Shown in pieces: positions 25,526-33,233 of a stretch of DNA of 64,000 nt. A program made the position numbers and the translations under genes. How positions within the stretch are numbered: position 1 is the stretch's first letter; every line of letters starts with the position of its first letter. The notes under the pieces were generated by a model. It searched no databases. It had not been told where the DNA came from and was given only the letters and a program-made list of their open reading frames with translations. Source of the DNA: Micrococcus flavus (GTDB taxonomy: Bacteria > Actinomycetota > Actinomycetes > Actinomycetales > Micrococcaceae); assembly GCF_014204815.1 (NCBI RefSeq), contig NZ_JACHMC010000001.1:1364001-1428000 (forward strand), read 5' to 3'.

Positions 25526-27114
25526 CGGTCCTCCTCGTGGCGGGTGCGCAGCTGCAGGGCCGTCTCCACGTCCTGGTCCGCAGGCCGAGCGGCCCCGCGC
25601 AGGTCGGCGAGGGTCCAGGCCAGGCGCAGGACGCGGGCGTGTCCACGCGCGCTGAGCTCGCCGGCGTCCACGGCGGCGTCGGCCGCCCCCCGGGCGGCGG
25701 CGGGCACGGCATGCGGTCCGTGGCGCAACGCCGGCGCGGGGACGTGGGCGTTGCGCAGCACCCCCGGCGGGACCAGGCCGGCCGCGGCGGCGGCCTCCCA
25801 GCGCCCCCGCTGGCGCTCGACGGCGGCCCGCACGCGGGCGGCCACGGCGGCGGTGGGCTCGGCGGCGGGCGCCCCCGTGAGGTGGCGGGCCTCCACGGGC
25901 CGCACGGTCACCTGCACGTCCACGCGGTCCAGCAGCGGTCCGGAGAGGCGCTCGGCGTAGCGGCGGCGCTGCAGGGACGTGCAGCGGCAGCGGTGGCCGG
26001 TGCCGTCGTCGAGCCCGCACGGGCACGGATTGGCGGCGAGCACGAGCTGGAACCGGGCCGGATAGGTCACGGCGCCCTGCGCCCGGTGGAGCACCACCTC
26101 CCCCGCCTCGAGGGGCTGGCGCAGCGCCTCGAGGGCGCGGCGGTCGAACTCGGGCGCCTCGTCCAGGAACAGCACCCCGCCGTGGGCGAGGGACACCGCT
26201 CCGGGCCGGGCGAGTCCGGAGCCGCCGCCCACGAGCGCGGACATGGAGGCGGAGTGGTGCGGCGCCTCGAACGGCGGCGTGCGGTCCAGCGCCCCAGCTG
26301 CCGGACGCAGCCGGCGCAGGGAGCGCAGCGCCGCGGTCTCCAGCGCTGTCCGCCGGTCCAGGGGCGGCAGGATGCCGGGCAGACGTTCGGCGAGCATCGT
26401 CTTGCCCGCCCCGGGCGGGCCGCTCAGGAGCAGGTGGTGTCCCCCGGCGGCCGCCACCTCGAGGGCGAAGCGGGCCTGGGCCTGTCCGGCCACCTCGGAC
26501 AGGTCCGGGGCGGCGCGGTGCGGGTCCGTCTCCTCGGCCTCCTGCGGGCCGTCTCCGGCACCGAGCACCCGGGCGGCGTCCGGGACGGGGGGAGGCCCCT
26601 CCGGCCGCCCGCCGAAGGCGAGGATGACCTCGTGCAGGTGCGCGAAGCCGCGCACCTCGGCGCCCGGTACCAGGCGCGCCTCCTCGACGGCCGCCGCGGC
26701 CACCACGACGCGCGGGTGCCCGGCGTCGACGGCGGCGAGCACCATGGCCACGGTCTCGGGGGTGCGGTGGAGCGTGCCGTCCAGGCCGAGCTCGGCGAGG
26801 AACACGGGCCCGTGCACGCCGCGCACCTGGCCCGCGGCCGCGTACGCCGCCAGGACGATGGCCAGGTCGTGGGCCGCGCCGCGCTTCTGCACGCCCGCCG
26901 GCAGCAGGTTGACGGTCAGGTGGCGCCGGGTCAGGGGCAGGCCGGCGTTGCGGGCCGCCGAGCGGATGCGGTCGCGGCTCTCCTGCAGGGCCTGGTCCGG
27001 CAGGCCCAGCAGGGTGAACCCGGGCAGGGACTGGGCGATGTCCGCCTCCACGTCCACCACGTCCCCGCGCAGCCCGGCCAGGGAGATGGAGCGCGTGCGC
27101 CCGATGCCCGTCAC
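25522..27114 (-). CDS. comM: ComM/YifB family Mg-chelatase-like AAA+ ATPase
   Basis: 530 residues from GTG 27114, which overlaps the yraN stop (GTGA). The N-terminal Lon-protease-like domain (DIAQSLPGFTLLGLPDQALQ, LTVNLLPAGVQKRG) is followed by Walker A LSGPPGAGKTMLAER and Walker B GGVLFLDEAPEF. The motif FQLVLAANPCPCG with later Cys residues, and the C-terminal helicase-associated domain (LSARGHARVLRLAWTLADL), are intact. In Gram-negative bacteria ComM is a hexameric helicase that drives branch migration in transformation. Confidence 0.93.
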   Translation of the reverse strand: MTGIGRTRSISLAGLRGDVVDVEADIAQSLPGFTLLGLPDQALQESRDRIRSAARNAGLPLTRRHLTVNLLPAGVQKRGAAHDLAIVLAAYAAAGQVRGVHGPVFLAELGLDGTLHRTPETVAMVLAAVDAGHPRVVVAAAAVEEARLVPGAEVRGFAHLHEVILAFGGRPEGPPPVPDAARVLGAGDGPQEAEETDPHRAAPDLSEVAGQAQARFALEVAAAGGHHLLLSGPPGAGKTMLAERLPGILPPLDRRTALETAALRSLRRLRPAAGALDRTPPFEAPHHSASMSALVGGGSGLARPGAVSLAHGGVLFLDEAPEFDRRALEALRQPLEAGEVVLHRAQGAVTYPARFQLVLAANPCPCGLDDGTGHRCRCTSLQRRRYAERLSGPLLDRVDVQVTVRPVEARHLTGAPAAEPTAAVAARVRAAVERQRGRWEAAAAAGLVPPGVLRNAHVPAPALRHGPHAVPAAARGAADAAVDAGELSARGHARVLRLAWTLADLRGAARPADQDVETALQLRTRHEEDR

Positions 27115-27521
27115 GGCCGCACGTCCGTCACCAGGTCGAACCGCACCCCGCCGGTGCGCGGAACGAGCACGGCGACGGCGTCCACGCGCCACGGCTCGCG
27201 GTGCACCGGGCGCTGGGCGGCGCGCGCGCGCTCGGCCACCCAGGCGCGGGTGAGCCGGTGCAGGCGCAGCAGCTTGCGGCGGCTGATGGCCTCCAGGGGG
27301 TCCCCGTAGGCCAGGGAGGAGCGGGTCTTCACCTCGATCCCCACCCACCAGCCGTCCTGGCGCGCCACCAGGTCCAGCTCCCCGCCCTCGCCGCGCCAGT
27401 TGCGGTCCACGATCTCGTAGCCGCGGGCGGCGAGCCATCGGGCCGCGGCGTCCTCCCCGTACCGGCCCAGCGCCGTGTGGGCCGTGCTGCCCCGCCGTCG
27501 CGTGCTCGTGCTCTCGTCCAT
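27111..27521 (-). CDS. YraN family nuclease-like protein (UPF0102)
   Basis: 136 residues. ATG 27521 follows AGGAGG by eight bases; a GTG at 27530 is possible but worse placed. A PD-(D/E)xK nuclease core is visible: GEDAAARWLAARGYEIVDRNWRG, GELDLVARQDG and GIEVKTRS (the ExK). The role is unknown. First gene of the tightly coupled yraN-comM-dprA set. Confidence 0.9.
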   Translation of the reverse strand: MDESTSTRRRGSTAHTALGRYGEDAAARWLAARGYEIVDRNWRGEGGELDLVARQDGWWVGIEVKTRSSLAYGDPLEAISRRKLLRLHRLTRAWVAERARAAQRPVHREPWRVDAVAVLVPRTGGVRFDLVTDVRP

Positions 27522-27628
27522 GGGGACCACCTCCTGGACCCAGGGTGGTCGGGAGGGCGGGCGCCGCGGGCGCCGGCGGGCCGGATGTGGGGGGCGGTCC
27601 GCGCGGCGGCGCCCTGTGCAGGAGCCGT

Positions 27629-27660
27629 CCAGGCGGGAGGGCGGCCAGGCGGGAGGGCGG
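27629..27660. repeat. 16-nt tandem duplication in an intergenic gap
   Basis: CCAGGCGGGAGGGCGG occurs twice head to tail (27629-27644 and 27645-27660). It lies between the DUF2469 stop and the yraN start, 24 bases past the DUF2469 stop codon. No other feature is seen in this 160-base gap. Confidence 0.7.
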
Positions 27661-27683
27661 CCGGCGGTGCCCTCGCGGCCGGT

Positions 27684-28007
27684 TCAGCTTCCCAGCGCGT
27701 CGCCCTCGGGGACCTGCAGCTCGTCCCGCGGCAGCTCCTCGATGTTCACGTCCTTGAACGTCAGCACGCGCACGCGCTTGATGAACCGCTGCGTGCGGTA
27801 CACGTCCCACACCCACGCGTCCTCGAGGGTCAGCTCGAAGAACACCTCGCCGTCGGTCTGGTGCGGCGTCAGCGTGACGGCGTTGGCCAGGTAGAACCGG
27901 CGCTCCGTCTCCACCACGTAGCGGAACAGGCCGACGACGTCCCGGTACTCCCGGTACAGGAGCAGCTCCGACTCGGCCTCGAAGTCCTCGACGTCGTCCG
28001 TGCTCAT
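27684..28007 (-). CDS. DUF2469 family protein
   Basis: 107 residues, acidic, highly conserved in Actinobacteria. It begins MSTDDVEDFEAESELLLYREYRDV and holds VETERRFYLANAV and ELTLEDAWVWDVYR. It always lies near rnhB and lepB. No function is established. Confidence 0.9.
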   Translation of the reverse strand: MSTDDVEDFEAESELLLYREYRDVVGLFRYVVETERRFYLANAVTLTPHQTDGEVFFELTLEDAWVWDVYRTQRFIKRVRVLTFKDVNIEELPRDELQVPEGDALGS

Positions 28008-28107
28008 GCTCTGGCTCTCCTGTCCCGTGGGTGCGGCCCCGACGCTCGCCGGGGCACCGCACCATCCTGCCCCGCGCACGCCGCGGCGTCGAACGCGCAG
28101 CGCCGGC

Positions 28108-28854
28108 TCAGTCGAACAGCGTGGGCGGGGCGTCGTCGTCCCCGGCCGTCCGCTCCGGCGCGGGCAGGCCGAGGTTCCACGAGCGGCGGTGGTGCTCGGT
28201 GGCGCCGCGCTCGAGGATCGCGCGCCGGTGGGCGGCCGCGCCGTAGCCCTTGTTGCCCGCCCAGCCGTAGGCGGGGTGGTCCGCGTCGAGGGCGGTCATC
28301 GTGTCGTCCCGGCCCACCTTGGCCAGGATGGAGGCGGCCGCCACGGTGGCGCAGCGGTCCTCGGCCTTCACCATCAGGTGCGGCTCGGGCGGCACCGGGC
28401 CCGGGACGAGACCCGCCACCATCCCGGTGCGGGCGTGGCGCAGCCAGTCGTCGGACCCGTCCAGGATCAGGACGACGGGCGCCTCCCGCAGTTCCGCCAC
28501 CAGCACCGCCCAGGCCCGCGCCCCGGCGAGCGCGAGCGCCCCGGTGATCCCGTGGCGGTCCACCTCGTCCGGACCGGCCTCGCCCAGGGCGTGCCCGGCG
28601 GCCCAGGCGCGGATCTCGGGCACCAGAAGGCGGCGGCGCCGGTCGGTGAGCGCCTTGGAGTCGCGCACGGCCGGGATCTCCCCAGCGGCGGGCACGCGCG
28701 CGGCGCAGACGCCCACGACGACGGGCCCCGCCAGCGCCCCGCGCCCCACCTCGTCCATGCCCGCGACGAGGACGGGGGCGGTCGGCTCTTCCTCGGCGGC
28801 GAGGGCGGCCTCGACGTCCAGCCCGGCGCGCACCGCCGGAGGCCGCGGGCTCAC
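28108..28854 (-). CDS. rnhB: Ribonuclease HII
   Basis: 248 residues from GTG 28854, which overlaps the lepB stop (GTGA). The acidic pair is in AGMDEVGRGALAGPV, with Asp in LILDGSDDWL and the late KAEDRCATVAAASILAKVGRD. The family Ser/Lys site is DSKALT. It removes ribonucleotides misincorporated in DNA. Both an RNase HI (gene at 2079) and RNase HII are thus present in the window. Confidence 0.93.
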   Translation of the reverse strand: MSPRPPAVRAGLDVEAALAAEEEPTAPVLVAGMDEVGRGALAGPVVVGVCAARVPAAGEIPAVRDSKALTDRRRRLLVPEIRAWAAGHALGEAGPDEVDRHGITGALALAGARAWAVLVAELREAPVVLILDGSDDWLRHARTGMVAGLVPGPVPPEPHLMVKAEDRCATVAAASILAKVGRDDTMTALDADHPAYGWAGNKGYGAAAHRRAILERGATEHHRRSWNLGLPAPERTAGDDDAPPTLFD

Positions 28855-29570
28855 CGGCCCTCCTCGGTCACGTCCGGCATCGTGCCGATGCGGGCAGGTG
28901 GCCATACCACGGCCTCGACCCTGCCCACCACGTCGTCGACCGCCACGAAGCCGCCGCCCGGACCGTCCCCGTGCTGGCGGGAGTCCTGGGAGGCCTCCCG
29001 GTGGTCGCCGAGGACGAACAGGCGGCCCTCCGGCACGGTCACCTCGAACGCCTCCTGGGCGGGGGCGCCGGCCAGGTACGGCTCCGGCAGGGGCCGGCCG
29101 TCCACCTCCACGTGGTCCCAGCCGGGCCGCCACGCCACCGTGTCCCCGGGCAGTCCGACCACGCGCTTGACCAGGTGGCCCTCACCGGAGCCCGGGGAGA
29201 CCACCTGCAGCGCGGCGTGCAGCGGGTCCGCCTGGACCGCCTCGGCCCCCGCCAGCCACGCCTGGGTGTCCTCGAAGACGACGACGTCCCCGCGCTCGAG
29301 CGCGAGCGGTCCGGGGGCCCACAGCCCGACGGCCACGCGGTCGCCCGGCTGCAGGGTCGGCTCCATCGAGGCCGACGGGACGTGGAACATGCGCACGAAG
29401 AACACCTGGGCCAGCACCAGGAGGGCGAGGGTGAGCGCCACGGCCAGGGCGGCCGCGCGCACCGGGTGGGGGCCGCCGTCGTCGCGGGGACGGGCGGCGC
29501 GGTCCGTGGGCGAGGGCACGGCGAGGTCGGCGTGGGAGCCTGCCCCGGACGGCACGGAGGACTCAGCCAT
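28851..29570 (-). CDS. lepB: Signal peptidase I (second of a tandem pair)
   Basis: 239 residues. One N-terminal membrane helix (about residues 38-60) is followed by the nucleophile Ser in VPSASMEPTL and the general-base Lys in HLVKRVVGLPGD. GDHREASQDSRQHG is the family box E. It cleaves signal peptides of exported proteins on the outer face of the membrane. It overlaps the upstream paralogue by 8 bases. Confidence 0.93.
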   Translation of the reverse strand: MAESSVPSGAGSHADLAVPSPTDRAARPRDDGGPHPVRAAALAVALTLALLVLAQVFFVRMFHVPSASMEPTLQPGDRVAVGLWAPGPLALERGDVVVFEDTQAWLAGAEAVQADPLHAALQVVSPGSGEGHLVKRVVGLPGDTVAWRPGWDHVEVDGRPLPEPYLAGAPAQEAFEVTVPEGRLFVLGDHREASQDSRQHGDGPGGGFVAVDDVVGRVEAVVWPPARIGTMPDVTEEGR

Positions 29571-30270
29571 CGGCGGGCTCCAGGTCCCGGCGCGCGCCGA
29601 GCGGCCACACCACCTGCTCCGCGGTGCCGATCACGGACTCCAGCGGGATGAGGCCGCCGCCCGGGGCGCCGAGCAGCGCCCGCGAGTCGCGGGAGGCGTC
29701 CCGATGGTCCCCGAGCACCACCATGCGTCCGGCGGGGACCTCGAACTCCCAGCGGGAGTCCGAGGCGGGGTCGGCGGCGGACACCGGCCGGCCGAGGTAC
29801 GGCTCGTCCACGGGGGCGCCGTTGCGCACCAGCCGCCCGTCGGCGGCGCAGCACGTGAGGGTGTCCCCCGGCAGGGCCAGCACGCGCTTGACGAACACGT
29901 CCCCGGTGCCGCCCACGCCCCACCACGCCGCCACGTCCGTCAGGCCGCGCTCGAGGGAGCTCCGGGAGCGGTAGGGGGCGAGGCTGCCGGCGCCGTCGAA
30001 GACCACCACGTCCCCGTGCGTCAGGCCCGCACCGCCCGCGGCGGCCTCGTCCACGAGGAGGCGCTCGCCGGGGCGCAGCGTCGGCTCCATCGAGCCGGAG
30101 GGCACCAGCAGGACCGGCCCGGTGAGCGCCCGCAGCACGGCCGCGGCGACGACGGCGGCGGCCAGCGTGAGCAGCAGCCACGGCCACCAGCGCGGCCCGT
30201 CCTGGTCGGACCACCCGGGCGCGACGGAGCCCCGTGGCCTGCGGGGGTCACGGGGCTCCGGTGTGCGCAT
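29563..30270 (-). CDS. lepB: Signal peptidase I (first of a tandem pair)
   Basis: 235 residues from ATG 30270. It has one membrane helix (about 29-50), Ser in VPSGSMEPTL, Lys in FVKRVLALPGD, and the GDHRDASRDSR box. It differs from its neighbour by a longer insert (YRSRSSLERGLTDVAAWWGVGG) and a Cys-Cys pair (TLTCCAADG). The two paralogues are both catalytically complete, so substrate division is likely but not shown. Confidence 0.92.
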   Translation of the reverse strand: MRTPEPRDPRRPRGSVAPGWSDQDGPRWWPWLLLTLAAAVVAAAVLRALTGPVLLVPSGSMEPTLRPGERLLVDEAAAGGAGLTHGDVVVFDGAGSLAPYRSRSSLERGLTDVAAWWGVGGTGDVFVKRVLALPGDTLTCCAADGRLVRNGAPVDEPYLGRPVSAADPASDSRWEFEVPAGRMVVLGDHRDASRDSRALLGAPGGGLIPLESVIGTAEQVVWPLGARRDLEPADG

Positions 30271-30304
30271 GGCGGTCAGCGGTCGGCGCAGGGCCGACCG
30301 GCGA

Positions 30305-30658
30305 TCACTTGGCGTCGGCGCGCTTCTCGCGGATGCGAGCGGCCTTGCCGTGGCGGTCGCGCATGTAGTACAGCTTCGCGCGGCGGACGTCACCCTTGGT
30401 GACGACCTCGATCTTGTCGATCACCGGGGAGTGCACCGGGAAGACGCGCTCCACGCCCACGCCGAAGGACACCTTGCGGACGCGGAAGGTCTCGCGCACG
30501 CCGTGGCCCTGACGGCCCATGACGTAGCCCTGGAAGACCTGCACACGGGCGGTCTTGCCCTCGATGATGTTGACGTGCACCTTGACGGTGTCGCCGGGGC
30601 CGAAGTCCGGCACGTCGTCGCGCAGGGTGGCCTTGTCGAAGGAATCGAGGATGTGCAT
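30305..30658 (-). CDS. rplS: Ribosomal protein L19
   Basis: 117 residues. It begins [23 protein letters not shown], with [21 protein letters not shown] and the C-terminal [30 protein letters not shown] ribosome site precedes the ATG. It sits between trmD and the signal peptidase genes. A 226-base gap separates it from trmD, with a likely promoter of its own. Confidence 0.97.
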   Translation of the reverse strand: MHILDSFDKATLRDDVPDFGPGDTVKVHVNIIEGKTARVQVFQGYVMGRQGHGVRETFRVRKVSFGVGVERVFPVHSPVIDKIEVVTKGDVRRAKLYYMRDRHGKAARIREKRADAK

Positions 30659-30854
30659 GCTCTGATCTCCTGGTGGACGCCACAGGTCATCCACGTGGTC
30701 GGCGGGCACGGCGGGCGCCGCCCGGCACGGGCGGAGCGGGACGCCGGGCCCCGAAGTGTGAGCCGGACACGGCCGCGAGCGCGGGGTCCGGTGGTCCGTG
30801 CCGTCGACGTGCGCCCCCTGTGGCAGGCCGCGCGTCCGGTGGACACGAGGGTCC

Positions 30855-30860
30855 ATTGTG
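30855..30860 (-). promoter_or_regulatory. Candidate -10 box of rplS
   Basis: CACAAT within GGCACAATGG on the minus strand, about 197 bases before the rplS ATG. This gives a leader of about 190 nt that could hold an L19-type autoregulatory RNA, though I could not fit a known fold. Confidence 0.4.
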
Positions 30861-30884
30861 CCACATCCGGCGGAACGGCGGGGG

Positions 30885-31604
30885 TCAGGCCTCCTCGGCG
30901 CGCCCGGCGTGCGCGGCCCACAGGTCCGGGCGGCGGGCGCGGGTGCGCTCCTCCTGCTGCGCACGGCGCCACGCCGCCACACGGCCGTGGTCGCCGGAGA
31001 GGAGCACGGGCGGGACCTCGCGCTCCCGCCACACGGAGGGCTTGGTGTAGACGGGGTACTCCAGCAGGCCGTCCTCGTGGGACTCCTCCACGAGGGAGGC
31101 GGGGTTGCCGACCACGCCCGGCACCAGGCGCCCCACGGCCTCGATCACCGCCAGGGCGGCGACCTCGCCGCCGTTGAGGACGTAGTCGCCCAGGGAGAAC
31201 AGCCGCACGTCGTACAGCTCCTCGGCCCAGCCGAACACGCGCTCGTCGATGCCCTCGTACCGTCCGCACGCGAAGACCACGTGCTCCTCCTGCGCCAGGG
31301 CCCGCGCCGTGGCCTGGGTGAACGGGGCACCGGAGGGGGTGGGGACCATCAGCACGGGGCGGGCGGCGGCGGGGCCGAGCCCGGCGACCGCCTCGAGGGC
31401 CAGGGCCCACGGCTCCGGCTTCATGACCATGCCCGCACCGCCGCCGTAGGGCGTGTCGTCCACCGTGCGGTGCCGGTCGGAGGTGAAGTCCCGCAGATCG
31501 TGCACGTGCACGTCCACGAGCCCCTCCCGCCGGGCGCGCCCCAGCAGGGACACGTCCAGCACGCCCATGTACTCCGGGAAGATGGTGACGACGTCGAAGC
31601 GCAC
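30885..31604 (-). CDS. trmD: tRNA (guanine-37-N1)-methyltransferase
   Basis: 239 residues. It begins [13 protein letters not shown]. The trefoil-knot AdoMet site is visible: [31 protein letters not shown] and [33 protein letters not shown] near the C-terminus is conserved. It makes m1G37 in tRNAs, which prevents frameshifts. It lies three bases after rimM. Confidence 0.96.
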   Translation of the reverse strand: MRFDVVTIFPEYMGVLDVSLLGRARREGLVDVHVHDLRDFTSDRHRTVDDTPYGGGAGMVMKPEPWALALEAVAGLGPAAARPVLMVPTPSGAPFTQATARALAQEEHVVFACGRYEGIDERVFGWAEELYDVRLFSLGDYVLNGGEVAALAVIEAVGRLVPGVVGNPASLVEESHEDGLLEYPVYTKPSVWREREVPPVLLSGDHGRVAAWRRAQQEERTRARRPDLWAAHAGRAEEA

Positions 31605-31607
31605 CGC

Positions 31608-32246
31608 TCAGCGCCCCCCGCCCGCGCCCGTGGGGCGCCCGAGCACGTCGGGGCCGAGGTCCGCGGGGGTCTCCGGGCCCTCGGGGGCCCCGGGCTCGTC
31701 CGCGGCGAGCTCGAGCAGACCCGGCGGCGGGGTGAGGACCACGACGCCGGCCTCCTGGTCCACCTCGGGCACGATCTCCTCGACGAACGGGACGAGGGCG
31801 TCCTGCCCGCCGCCGTCCAGGCGCACCACGAGCAGGTCCTGGACCGTGCCGGTGGTCAGGCCGGCGACCTCGCCCACGCGGGCGCCGTCCACGTGGACGG
31901 CCAGGCCGAGCAGGTCGTCCTCGTACCAGGCGTCGTCGTCGGCGGGGGCGGAGGGGGCGGCGAACAGCTGGGCGCCGCGCAGGGCCTCGGCGGCGTTGCG
32001 GTCCGCCACGGACGCGAACGCCACCACCAGGACGGTCTTGTTCCACCGGCTGCGGGTCACGGTGAGCTCGGCGGGGGCGCCGGCCGGAGCCCCGCGCAGC
32101 TCGAGGGCCTCCCCCGGGGCGAAGCGCGCGTCGGGGTCGTCGGTGAACACCTGGACGGTGACCTCGCCGCGGATGCCGTGGGGCTTGCCGATCCGGGCGA
32201 CACGGACGAGGCCCTCGGTCTCGGCGGGCTGGGGTGCAGGGCTCAT
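31608..32246 (-). CDS. rimM: Ribosome maturation factor RimM
   Basis: 212 residues. The N-terminal domain starts VRVARIGKPHGIRGEVTVQVFTDDP, and the PRC-barrel follows (DDLLGLAVHVDGARVGEVAGL, DALVPFVEEIVPEVD). An acidic/proline C-terminal tail of about 35 residues is extra. It binds S19 and helps 30S head maturation. Confidence 0.95.
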   Translation of the reverse strand: MSPAPQPAETEGLVRVARIGKPHGIRGEVTVQVFTDDPDARFAPGEALELRGAPAGAPAELTVTRSRWNKTVLVVAFASVADRNAAEALRGAQLFAAPSAPADDDAWYEDDLLGLAVHVDGARVGEVAGLTTGTVQDLLVVRLDGGGQDALVPFVEEIVPEVDQEAGVVVLTPPPGLLELAADEPGAPEGPETPADLGPDVLGRPTGAGGGR

Positions 32247-32274
32247 GGGCTCTCCTGGGGTGGGGGCGGGACGG

Positions 32275-32311
32275 GAACGGCCCGCCGACCTGTGCGGGCG
32301 GCGGGCCGTTC
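32275..32311 (-). terminator. Hairpin between khpA and rimM
   Basis: GAACGGCCCGCCG (32275-32287) and CGGCGGGCCGTTC (32299-32311) form a perfect 13-base stem with an 11-base loop, inside the ribosomal operon. It may attenuate transcription into rimM-trmD, giving more rpsP than processing enzymes. Confidence 0.5.
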
Positions 32312-32342
32312 TCGACGGGGTGCGCGGGGGTGACCGGCGGGC

Positions 32343-32588
32343 TCAGCGGCCGCGGTCGGTCTCCACGACGTCCACGCGGACGGGGTGGCCTGCCAGGGCG
32401 TCGAGCACCGTGCGCAGCGCGGTGGCCGTGCGGCCCTGGCGGCCGATCACACGGCCGAGGTCCTCGGGCGCCACCCGGACCTCCAGCATCTCCCCGCGCC
32501 GCTGGGGGCGCGAGTCGACGCGGACGGCGTCCGGGGTGTCCACGATGCCGCGGACGAGGTGCGCGAGGGCCTCGGCCAGCATGCTCAC
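32343..32588 (-). CDS. khpA: KH-domain RNA-binding protein KhpA
   Basis: 81 residues. GTG 32588 overlaps the rpsP stop (GTGA). The KH signature is [16 protein letters not shown] with the GxxG loop GRQG. KhpA usually pairs with KhpB (Jag) and binds many RNAs. It lies between rpsP and rimM, as in most Gram-positive bacteria. Confidence 0.93.
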   Translation of the reverse strand: MSMLAEALAHLVRGIVDTPDAVRVDSRPQRRGEMLEVRVAPEDLGRVIGRQGRTATALRTVLDALAGHPVRVDVVETDRGR

Positions 32589-33016
32589 TCGGCCTTCTCG
32601 GCGTCCTCGGCCGGGGTCTCGGCCTCGGCGGTCTCCTCAGCGGACTCGGCCGGGGCCTCCTCCTTCTTCGGCTCCTCGGGCAGGATGACCGAGCCCTTGT
32701 CCGGGGCCACGAAGGCCTCCTTCTCGCCCTTGGTCTTCAGGGTGCCCTCGGCGCCGGCCTCGCCCGTGAACTTCTGCCAGTCGCCGGTGATCTTCAGGAG
32801 GGCGGCCACCTGCTCGGTCGGCTGGGCGCCGACGGACAGCCAGTACTGCGCGCGCTCCGAGTCGATCTCGATGAACGAGGGCTCCTCGGTGGGGTGGTAC
32901 TTGCCGATCTCCTCGATGGCACGGCCATCGCGGCGGGTGCGCGAGTCCATGACGACGACGCGGTAGTAGGGGGCGCGGATCTTGCCGAAGCGCTTCAGAC
33001 GGATCTTGACAGCCAC
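32585..33016 (-). CDS. rpsP: Ribosomal protein S16 with long acidic tail
   Basis: 143 residues. The S16 core is residues 1 to about 85 ([37 protein letters not shown]). A C-terminal tail of over 50 residues follows, rich in Glu, Ala and Pro ([20 protein letters not shown]). Typical S16 has 80-90 residues; actinobacterial forms often carry such tails. GTG start with GAAGGAGAA upstream. First gene of rpsP-khpA-rimM-trmD. Confidence 0.95.
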   Translation of the reverse strand: MAVKIRLKRFGKIRAPYYRVVVMDSRTRRDGRAIEEIGKYHPTEEPSFIEIDSERAQYWLSVGAQPTEQVAALLKITGDWQKFTGEAGAEGTLKTKGEKEAFVAPDKGSVILPEEPKKEEAPAESAEETAEAETPAEDAEKAE

Positions 33017-33163
33017 GTGTGTGGTTCTCCTTCAGGGGATCAGGGGGTCGGGCGACGGCCACGCGTGGGGGCAGCGGGCCGGCAGTCCGACGAACGGAAC
33101 GGAGCGCGCGGAGGATAGAGGGTCGTCCGGGCTCACGCTCAGTGCCCGCCCATTCTGCCAGAC

Positions 33164-33201
33164 GGCCCCGCCCGCGCGCACCTCGGCGCGCGGGCGGGGC
33201 C
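33164..33201 (-). terminator. Terminator hairpin of ffh
   Basis: A perfect 16-base stem (GGCCCCGCCCGCGCGC at 33164-33179, complement at 33186-33201) with a six-base loop, 33 bases past the ffh stop codon on the minus strand. Confidence 0.75.
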
Positions 33202-33233
33202 GCCTCCGGCCCGGGCGTGGACGCCCGGAGAGC

